64,000 bases of DNA, from contig JAOZGJ010000101.1 of assembly GCA_027491785.1 (NCBI GenBank), positions 1 to 64,000 of the forward strand, in the 5' to 3' direction. The notes below the pieces were generated by a model, which was not told the DNA's origin, did no database searches, and was given only the letters and a program-made list of their open reading frames with translations. Origin of the DNA: Thermoproteota archaeon (lineage in GTDB: Archaea > Korarchaeota > Korarchaeia > Korarchaeales > Korarchaeaceae). Made by a program: the position numbers and the translations under genes. Below, in pieces: positions 58,311 to 64,000 of this stretch (positions within the stretch are counted from its first letter, which is position 1; every line of letters begins with the position of its first letter).

Positions 58311-59078
58311 ATGCCGAATTGGAAAGATAGAGAGATTTTCTCACGCTTAAATGTTCCAGAGGACTCTCCAGTAATAATTAGAGTTGATGGATGGAATTTC
58401 AGAAAGATAACAGAGAAGATTGGTCTTAAGAGACCTTATGATACTAGACTTGCAAAGTCACTTGCAGAGGCCTCATCAGAGCTGATGAGGATGGGATTTC
58501 CTATAGCATTCGCATTTACATTTTCTGATGAGATTTCTTTTCTCTTGGCTCCCCCTTTGCCTTGGAGGGGGAGGATAGAGAAGCTCATCACGATATTGGC
58601 ATCTTACACATCTGGCTATCTGTCTAAGGTATTCGATGAAGCACTAGCCTTCGATGGGAGGGTTGTATTTGTTAGAAATGAAGACGAGATCGTGGATTAT
58701 ATGAGGTGGAGGCAGTCAGAAGCTTGGAGAAATGCTTTAAACTCCTATGCCCTAAAAGCATTAGAGAATCAGGGTTTAAGCAGGAAGGATGCTGTGGAGG
58801 CCCTTAAGGGAAAGAAATCCAGCGAGCTTCATGATCTCATTTTCAAGAACCTTGGAGTGAATGTAAATGATGTCCCAGCATGGCAAAGGAGAGGTATCAT
58901 GATAAGGTGGATAATAAAGATTAAGAACAGCAATTTTGGTCCAGTTCAGAGAAGAAGTGTGAGAGTGGATTGGGATCTTCCCTTATTTTCAACTCCAGAG
59001 GGAAGGGACTATCTTCTAGAATCTATTAGTATAGGAATGTCAAGTTTTAGAGGGATGATGAGTTCTTCGGAGGGGTGA
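58311..59078 (+). CDS. thg1: Thg1-like 3'-5' nucleotide-adding enzyme
   Basis: Adds nucleotides to RNA 5' ends in the 3'-5' direction; archaeal Thg1-like proteins mainly repair truncated tRNA 5' ends, and some add G-1 to tRNA-His. The 255-residue protein has the metal site IIRVDGWNFRKIT, the second catalytic element FTFSDEISFLL and a conserved YASYTSG-like segment (ILASYTSGYLSK), with the family's usual length. The ATG follows the NifX-like stop by 1 nt and the phosphoesterase gene follows 6 nt later, giving a three-gene unit. Confidence 0.93.
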   Translation: MPNWKDREIFSRLNVPEDSPVIIRVDGWNFRKITEKIGLKRPYDTRLAKSLAEASSELMRMGFPIAFAFTFSDEISFLLAPPLPWRGRIEKLITILASYTSGYLSKVFDEALAFDGRVVFVRNEDEIVDYMRWRQSEAWRNALNSYALKALENQGLSRKDAVEALKGKKSSELHDLIFKNLGVNVNDVPAWQRRGIMIRWIIKIKNSNFGPVQRRSVRVDWDLPLFSTPEGRDYLLESISIGMSSFRGMMSSSEG

Positions 59079-59084
59079 CTCCTA

Positions 59085-59591
59085 TTGCTAGTAGGTGTTT
59101 TATCTGACTCTCACGATGATCTAATTTCTTTAGAGAGAGCTGTGGAAATATTTCAGAGAATTGGAGTCGATGAGATTGTCCACTTGGGAGATTTAGTATC
59201 TCCATTTGCATTAAAACCTATTTCTAACTCTGGTATTCCTTTCAGATTGCTAAAGGGTAACAATGATGCGGAGCCTTTGGTGACAATTATGACCCTAGAG
59301 AATGATGGTACTTACTATCCCAGCCCTGTTGAGATAGAATTAAGTGGAAAGAAAGCCTTACTCTTTCATGGATTTGGATCTAAGGACTTAACGAAGTTCA
59401 TAGCAATGCAAGCCGCTGCCAGTGGGAAGTATGAATTCGTACTCTATGGCCACACCCATGAGCTTCACATAGATATAGTTAACTCCTCCATGATAATAAA
59501 TCCAGGAGAGGCATGTGGAAAGCTAACTGGTAGGAAGACAGTCGTGATATTGGATACAAAAGAGAAGGATGCTGAGGTTATAGATCTATAG
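59085..59591 (+). CDS. MJ0936/YfcE-type metallophosphoesterase
   Basis: This 168-residue calcineurin-like phosphoesterase has the metal-binding pattern in order: SDSHDD, HLGDLV, KGNND, FHGFGS and YGHTHEL. Archaeal members hydrolyse model phosphodiesters; the natural substrate is uncertain. The TTG start follows GGGGTGA. The end overlaps the convergent aminotransferase gene by 6 nt. The grouping with a tRNA 5'-end enzyme may point to RNA-end processing, but that is speculative. Confidence 0.9.
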   Translation: MLVGVLSDSHDDLISLERAVEIFQRIGVDEIVHLGDLVSPFALKPISNSGIPFRLLKGNNDAEPLVTIMTLENDGTYYPSPVEIELSGKKALLFHGFGSKDLTKFIAMQAAASGKYEFVLYGHTHELHIDIVNSSMIINPGEACGKLTGRKTVVILDTKEKDAEVIDL

Positions 59592-60755
59592 GCTAGATAC
59601 GAATTCTCTTATTCTTCTCATACCTTCCACTATGTCCTCCATAGGACCAGCGAAGGATATCCTGAGATAACCCTCCCCTGCATCACCGAAAGCGGTGCCT
59701 GGTAGCAAAGCCACTCCGGCTTCTTCCAATAATCGGTTGGCCAGTTCATTAGAAGACATTCCTGTTCCCTTTATGTTAGGAAATGCATAGAAAGTAGCAG
59801 CTGGTTTGATCATTCTGAATCCCTTTATCTTATTTATCTCATCAAATATTACATCCCTCTTCCTCTGATAGTCCCTTACCATCTCAATTACCTCATCTTG
59901 AGGCCCTCTGATGGCCTGTATTGCAGCTACTTGGGTGAAGTTAGGAGGACATGATACAGCATTTGATTGTATCTTAGCTAATATATCGGCCACTTCTCTC
60001 TTCGCTACAGCATATCCAAGTCTATAACCAGTCATAGCCCACGTCTTGCTAAAACCGCTGATTAAGATAGTTACATCCTCAGCTCCTGGTATAGATAAGA
60101 CACTCTCATGCTTCTTTCCATCGAATATTATATCTTCGTATATCTCATCTGATATTATCAGGATATCTTTCTCCTTAGCAAGTTTCACAATCTCTTCAAG
60201 GTCCCTCCTCCGATAAATCCCACCTGTTGGATTGCTAGGTGTATTTATCACAATAGCCTTTGTTTTGTCGGTAACTTGAGCTAATATATCATCGACATCG
60301 GGCGAAAAGGCCCTCTCTTCCTTCAAAATCACCGGTTTGACTATTCCTCCCACGAACTTTGTCACACTTTCATATGATGGATAAGCTGGCATCGGTACTA
60401 TTACTTCATCTCCCGGGTCTACAAAGGCCATTATCGCAGCAAATATAGCCATTTTAGCCCCTACAGTAACCACAACGTTCTCGGGGGATATATCTATGCC
60501 TCTAGTACTGGATACTCTCTCAGCTATGGCTTCTCTGAGTTCGTATATTCCAGCCGATGGAGTATACTTAGTTTTCCCCTCATCTAACGCTTTTTTAGTC
60601 GCTTCAAGGACATGATTGGGCGGCTGATATCCTGGTTCCCCTATCTCTAGATGAACTATACTTTTTCCCTGCCTCTCCAGCTCTTTAGCCTTAGCAAGAA
60701 CAACAAAAGCACCCTCAACACCAAGAGAATTAACTCTAGATGCAAACTCAGGCAT
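59586..60755 (-). CDS. class I/II aminotransferase (aspartate aminotransferase-like)
   Basis: This 389-residue PLP enzyme of fold type I has VHLEIGEPGY near the N-terminus, VTVGAKMAI, NTPSNPTGG with the cofactor-ring Asn, SDEIYEDI and the Schiff-base lysine in ISGFSKTWAMTGYRLGY, and ends with the substrate-carboxylate arginine in YLRISFAG. Archaeal homologues act on aspartate, alanine or aromatic amino acids; specificity cannot be decided. Single gene with its own promoter region of 49 nt. Confidence 0.92.
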   Translation of the reverse strand: MPEFASRVNSLGVEGAFVVLAKAKELERQGKSIVHLEIGEPGYQPPNHVLEATKKALDEGKTKYTPSAGIYELREAIAERVSSTRGIDISPENVVVTVGAKMAIFAAIMAFVDPGDEVIVPMPAYPSYESVTKFVGGIVKPVILKEERAFSPDVDDILAQVTDKTKAIVINTPSNPTGGIYRRRDLEEIVKLAKEKDILIISDEIYEDIIFDGKKHESVLSIPGAEDVTILISGFSKTWAMTGYRLGYAVAKREVADILAKIQSNAVSCPPNFTQVAAIQAIRGPQDEVIEMVRDYQRKRDVIFDEINKIKGFRMIKPAATFYAFPNIKGTGMSSNELANRLLEEAGVALLPGTAFGDAGEGYLRISFAGPMEDIVEGMRRIREFVSSL

Positions 60756-60804
60756 AAACTAGGACCCCCTATCTGATGGCTAGCATTACTGAAAAAGTTT
60801 CAAG

Positions 60805-61815
60805 TCATTTATGGATGTCCTTGAGTACCAGCAGATAAGCTATGAATCCAAACACCAATTCGTTCAGGAATACTGTAATTGTTGAAGAAACGAGGGTTAT
60901 AGCTAAAGCATCTCCTTTGCTGAATCCCATAGCTGAAAGTAAACCTGTCATTACCCATTCTCTTATACCGGTATTTCCAGGTATACCTATTGGGATCAAT
61001 ACCATTATTATTGAGACAGAATAAATGAGAATACCCATCAAAGGATCTATCCAGTAGCCCAGCGCGTAAAAGTATATGAATATGGGCAGCATGTCGAATA
61101 TCCAGTTTAAGAATGCACAGGCTAAAGAGATCGCTAGCTCTTTCCTTTTCTTCATCAAATTCCTAAAGGCCTCTGAATACTCTATTACTATCTCCTTCAA
61201 TGTAGTAAAATCCCTTTTCAACTTTCTCTCGAAAAATTCTATCAGCCTAAGAAGTCGACTTTCTTCCATACTCAACTTGTATATCAGGTAAAAGGAGATT
61301 GTAAGCATTGCGATGGCTACAGTTACTGTAATAATGGTATTATGTCCTAAACCAACCAGATTTATAAGATAGGACATGCCCAGCACTATACTTACTATGA
61401 ACGGTACTATCATTACTACTCTATGAGCAACAATAGTCGATAGGGCTTGTCCTAAGGAAATTTTGGACTTTTTCGTTATGAAATATGTTCTAGCTACTTC
61501 CCCTGTAGTAGATCCAGCGGGAATAAGTAAATTTATAAACAAACTCGTCCATCCTATCAAGAATACATCTTTAAAGGGGGCTTTTCTCTCTAAAAGCTCG
61601 TACCATCCCATATTATAGAAGAAGACACCTAAATGAATCGATATGAAAGATAAAACTACTGGAATAAAGCCTATTGTCTTTAAGCTTTTCAGTGCTTTAT
61701 TTAAATCGAAGGCCGCAAGCAAAGGTATCATCAGGATTATTCCCAGCAGGAGAAGCAGTATGCTCTTCTTTCCGATGCGAGGTGTTCCCTCGTAGCTCAT
61801 CAGCAGCTCTACCAT
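60805..61815 (-). CDS. LPG synthase/flippase-like membrane protein (UPF0104)
   Basis: This 336-residue protein with about eight membrane segments resembles the lysylphosphatidylglycerol synthase transmembrane family (UPF0104). Family features are LLIPAGSTTGEVARTYF, AHRVVM and IPGNTGIREWVMTGLLSAMG. Archaeal members are suggested to flip or handle lipids or lipid-linked sugars. The start is uncertain: ATG 61815 is preferred since 61866 would overlap the upstream kinase gene by 35 nt; ATG 61800 is also possible. It follows the PfkB kinase gene by 16 nt. Confidence 0.85.
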   Translation of the reverse strand: MVELLMSYEGTPRIGKKSILLLLLGIILMIPLLAAFDLNKALKSLKTIGFIPVVLSFISIHLGVFFYNMGWYELLERKAPFKDVFLIGWTSLFINLLIPAGSTTGEVARTYFITKKSKISLGQALSTIVAHRVVMIVPFIVSIVLGMSYLINLVGLGHNTIITVTVAIAMLTISFYLIYKLSMEESRLLRLIEFFERKLKRDFTTLKEIVIEYSEAFRNLMKKRKELAISLACAFLNWIFDMLPIFIYFYALGYWIDPLMGILIYSVSIIMVLIPIGIPGNTGIREWVMTGLLSAMGFSKGDALAITLVSSTITVFLNELVFGFIAYLLVLKDIHK

Positions 61816-61831
61816 CCAGATATTAAAAGTA

Positions 61832-62764
61832 TTAACGCATGTTTCTACAATTATCTGCTTTACCATAGGAAATGAATTCCATTGCCACTACCTCATCCCA
61901 TACAGGTAATCCATATGATGTACCTGGTCTAGATATTGTTAAGGCTGCCGCGGCATTTGCTAATCTTATAGATTTTCCTGGAGGGAACCCTTTAGCTCTA
62001 GCAGCTAGATAGGCTGCTGCAAAGACATCCCCTGCACCTGTAGTGTCAACTACATTAACTGGTATTGCTCTCACGAAGCATTTCTCACCATCTATCCAAG
62101 CTAGTGATCCTCTAGCTCCCATCTTAATGAAAACCTCTTTGGGTCCCTCTCGAGCTATCATATGGGCCGCTCTCTCTGGATTTTCTTCCCCAGATAACAT
62201 TTTAGCCTCCTTTAAATTTAGGAATAATCTCTCAACTCCATTCAAAAGTTTCCAAACATCTTCCCTATTGTTCATTATTATCCTAGATCCTGGATCCCAG
62301 GACACACCTTCTTTTTCTTTTATTACGGTCTCAGCTATAGGTATCCTTACACTAGCCATATGCACTATATCAGCTGCTTTCAGTAAGTCCCTCCTGTTTA
62401 TTATGTCACTAGGAAGCAGTTCCTCGTTGGCTCCGGGGCTCTCTATCATCCTTCTATTCTCGCCTAAAACATTTAATATGACTACTAATCCAGATCTTCG
62501 TCCTTCTGCTATCTTTATATGGCTAATGTCTACTCCTCTAGCCTCTAAGGTGTGCAAATAAATTTTTCCTAATGGATCATCCCCCACCGAGGATATTATT
62601 GATACATCCATTCCGAGTCCTGCTAATGCCATTGCGAAATTAGAAGCCGAGCCTCCAGCACTAATTGTAGCAGCTAGCGCTTCCGATGCTTCATCTTGAT
62701 CTGGTATTCTATCTACAAAGACCGTTATATCTATGTTGGCATTTCCTATGGCTATGAACTTCAT
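61832..62764 (-). CDS. PfkB-family carbohydrate/nucleoside kinase
   Basis: This 310-residue ribokinase-type kinase has NANIDITVFVDRIP at the start, the GGSASNFAMALAGLG motif near residue 37 and the catalytic signature VDTTGAGDVFAAAYLA with its base Asp near residue 248. Relatives phosphorylate ribose, fructose, nucleosides or ADP-sugars; substrate choice is not evident. It overlaps tmk by 4 nt (ATGA) and precedes the flippase-like gene, so it belongs to a three-gene minus-strand operon. Confidence 0.9.
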   Translation of the reverse strand: MKFIAIGNANIDITVFVDRIPDQDEASEALAATISAGGSASNFAMALAGLGMDVSIISSVGDDPLGKIYLHTLEARGVDISHIKIAEGRRSGLVVILNVLGENRRMIESPGANEELLPSDIINRRDLLKAADIVHMASVRIPIAETVIKEKEGVSWDPGSRIIMNNREDVWKLLNGVERLFLNLKEAKMLSGEENPERAAHMIAREGPKEVFIKMGARGSLAWIDGEKCFVRAIPVNVVDTTGAGDVFAAAYLAARAKGFPPGKSIRLANAAAALTISRPGTSYGLPVWDEVVAMEFISYGKADNCRNMR

Positions 62765-63354
62765 TTTATCCCCCTTAACACCGAGAGAGTTATGTCAAGG
62801 ATCTCTCTAAAGACTTCCTCTTCGCGGCCGCTAGTATTCACCAAGTATGTTTTATTTTTCCAAGGATTCGAGTTTATTAATTTTAGATAGATATCCCTTA
62901 CTCTTCTAAGTTTATCGATAAGATGGTATCTCTCCCCGCTTTTCACTCTTTTTATCGCATCTTCGGGCTCTAGGTCAAGGTATATAACGATATCTGGCAT
63001 TCTTGCCCATCTATTTATGAAATAAACCCATTCTATAGGAAGTTCCGACCCCTGATAGGCAAGGGAAGAGAGGATGTATCTATCTGAGATAACTATCTTC
63101 CCTTCTTTGAGTAGAGGACTTATCCTCTCGTTATGATAGATTCTATCTGCTGCAAAAAGCAAAGCCAGTATTTTAGTATCGAACTCTAGTTCTCCTCTCA
63201 AAGCCTTCCTGATTATAGTCCCTATAGGACCCTTTGTTGGCTCCGAAGTCCATTCAGATTTGTACCCTAGATCTCTGAGCTTAAAATAAAGCCTTTTACT
63301 ATGGGTCGTTTTACCTGAACCATCTATTCCCTCGAAGGCGATTAGCATCAACAT
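62761..63354 (-). CDS. tmk: thymidylate kinase
   Basis: Phosphorylates dTMP to dTDP. The 197-residue protein has the P-loop FEGIDGSGKTT at residues 7-17, SEPTKGPIG, the DRYILSSLAYQG motif and a LID-region RYH. Normal length. It starts the minus-strand operon with pfkB and the flippase-like gene and is divergent from prs, with 45 nt between them (CGACTA and TAGTCG form a short inverted repeat there). Confidence 0.95.
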   Translation of the reverse strand: MLMLIAFEGIDGSGKTTHSKRLYFKLRDLGYKSEWTSEPTKGPIGTIIRKALRGELEFDTKILALLFAADRIYHNERISPLLKEGKIVISDRYILSSLAYQGSELPIEWVYFINRWARMPDIVIYLDLEPEDAIKRVKSGERYHLIDKLRRVRDIYLKLINSNPWKNKTYLVNTSGREEEVFREILDITLSVLRGIK

Positions 63355-63399
63355 GGAGCATCCGACTACCTTTTTAATCTCATAGTCGAATCTTAACTT

Positions 63400-64000
63400 A
63401 TGCTATTGGTGGGACCTGAAGATAATTTCAATAGGATTTTATCTGAGAGGATAGGAGCTAGCCTTATCCCGATGGAGAGGAGAGTATTCCCTGACGGTGA
63501 AGTCTGCCCTAGGGTCATGAATGAAGTTAGGGGAAGTGATGTGATCCTCTCATTAAGAATGAAGGCCGGAAGATGTAAACCAAATGAATATCTTTTGGAG
63601 GTATTGTTTACCATTAGAAACTTAAGGGAGCATATGAATTCAGGTGAGGTAACCTTAGTAATGCCTTATTTTCCCTACGCGCGGCAGGATGCTATATTTA
63701 GGTTAGGAGAGCCTCTTAGCTCTAAGTATGTTGCAGAGCTGCTTGAGAGCTCAGGAGTTAATAGAATAATAAGCATTACAGTTCATCTGCATAGGATAGG
63801 TAATTTCTCTAACTTATTTGATAGAACAGAAGCTATAAATCTAAGCGGATTCGAGTCCTTAGCAGAGGAGTTAAGGCTATTAGACCTGAGGAATCCCTTC
63901 ATCCTAGGACCAGATACCGAAAGCATAAATTGGGCTAGAGAATTGGCTGAATTTTACGGAGCTGAGGAGTATGATGCATTTACTAAGGAGAGAGATATCC
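63400..64000 (+). CDS. prs: ribose-phosphate pyrophosphokinase (3' partial)
   Basis: Makes PRPP from ribose 5-phosphate and ATP for nucleotide, histidine and tryptophan synthesis. Reading from ATG 63400 gives 200 residues running off the right edge. Recognisable parts are IPMERRVFPDGEV near the start, YFPYARQDAIFRLGEPLSSKYVAELL in the ATP/ribose region, and TVHLHRIGNF with the catalytic His. The PRPP-binding loop lies beyond the window. The short gap and absence of a Shine-Dalgarno sequence suggest a leaderless transcript. Confidence 0.94.
   Translation, partial: MLLVGPEDNFNRILSERIGASLIPMERRVFPDGEVCPRVMNEVRGSDVILSLRMKAGRCKPNEYLLEVLFTIRNLREHMNSGEVTLVMPYFPYARQDAIFRLGEPLSSKYVAELLESSGVNRIISITVHLHRIGNFSNLFDRTEAINLSGFESLAEELRLLDLRNPFILGPDTESINWARELAEFYGAEEYDAFTKERDI

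Noticed and set aside
62043-62561. Open frame of about 170 codons opposite the PfkB kinase
   Set aside because: Mirror of a well-conserved kinase gene; composition is that of an antisense frame.
1-64000. CRISPR arrays, insertion sequences, integrated elements or toxin-antitoxin loci
   Set aside because: No spaced direct repeats, transposase/integrase motifs, attachment-site repeats or abrupt composition change were seen by eye across the window.

Overview
The window is a gene-dense, moderately AT-rich stretch of an archaeal chromosome. Archaeal markers are deoxyhypusine synthase, GatD/GatE, aPelota, DnaG-type primase, archaeal HMG-CoA synthase with thiolase and DUF35 partners, RNase P protein Rnp1, ribosomal proteins uL22/uS3/uL29/uS17/eS17/eS26, two family-B DNA polymerases, a tRNA-Tyr with a bulge-helix-bulge intron and C1:G72, and candidate C/D and H/ACA guide RNAs. 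Protein eS26 and the polymerase set point to a TACK-lineage archaeon. The heavy AGA/AGG arginine use and Lys/Glu-rich proteins suggest a thermophile. A Korarchaeia-like lineage is my guess only. Many genes start with TTG or GTG after a GGTGAT/GGAGG Shine-Dalgarno sequence. Others appear leaderless, with a TATA box about 27 nt upstream of the start.

Layout. 1-5.3 kb: ABC exporter (cut by the left edge), FAD oxidoreductase, then minus-strand Nudix, zinc-ribbon membrane protein and DUF1512. 5.3-10.3 kb: dys, HAD phosphatases, a membrane-anchored ArsR-type regulator, Trm112, a macro-domain protein and intron-containing tRNA-Tyr. 10.5-15.6 kb: a tandem pair of dolichol/phytol-kinase-like membrane proteins, a DegT-type aminotransferase, pyrG and a membrane-anchored exported protein. 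15.7-21.4 kb: a respiratory block with cytochrome b, Rieske protein and an unlisted 57-aa membrane protein, divergent from sdhACDB, whose leader can form competing hairpins. 21.4-33.1 kb: a C/D guide RNA, ogg, queT, the HMG-CoA synthase operon, gatDE, a proofreading-type PolB, an exported protein and a HAD phosphatase. 33.2-38.9 kb: a fragment of the S10 ribosomal operon with rnp1, then gcvT and a GlcD/GlcF-like pair. 38.9-46.5 kb: a UDP-sugar dehydrogenase, eS17, an H/ACA guide RNA, dnaG-pelA, a nucleotidyltransferase, a degenerate TtuA/Ncs6 homologue, proS and eS26. 46.5-54.3 kb: a second PolB apparently lacking proofreading residues, thiI, a lone 5S rRNA, ileS and an Asp-type tRNA synthetase. 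54.4-64 kb: a large exported protein coupled to a degenerate DHH protein, a NifX-like protein, a Thg1-like protein, an MJ0936-type phosphoesterase, an aminotransferase, a flippase-like membrane protein, a PfkB kinase, tmk, and prs cut by the right edge.

I see no mobile element, CRISPR array or clear sign of recent transfer. The most interesting pattern is a set of pseudo-enzyme candidates beside core information-processing genes: a TtuA-like protein without PP-loop or catalytic cysteines, a DHH protein without its metal ligands, a B-family polymerase without exonuclease residues, and a thiolase without its nucleophilic cysteine. In addition there are three small-RNA candidates and an rnp1 gene whose conserved N-terminus seems to start at an AUA codon.
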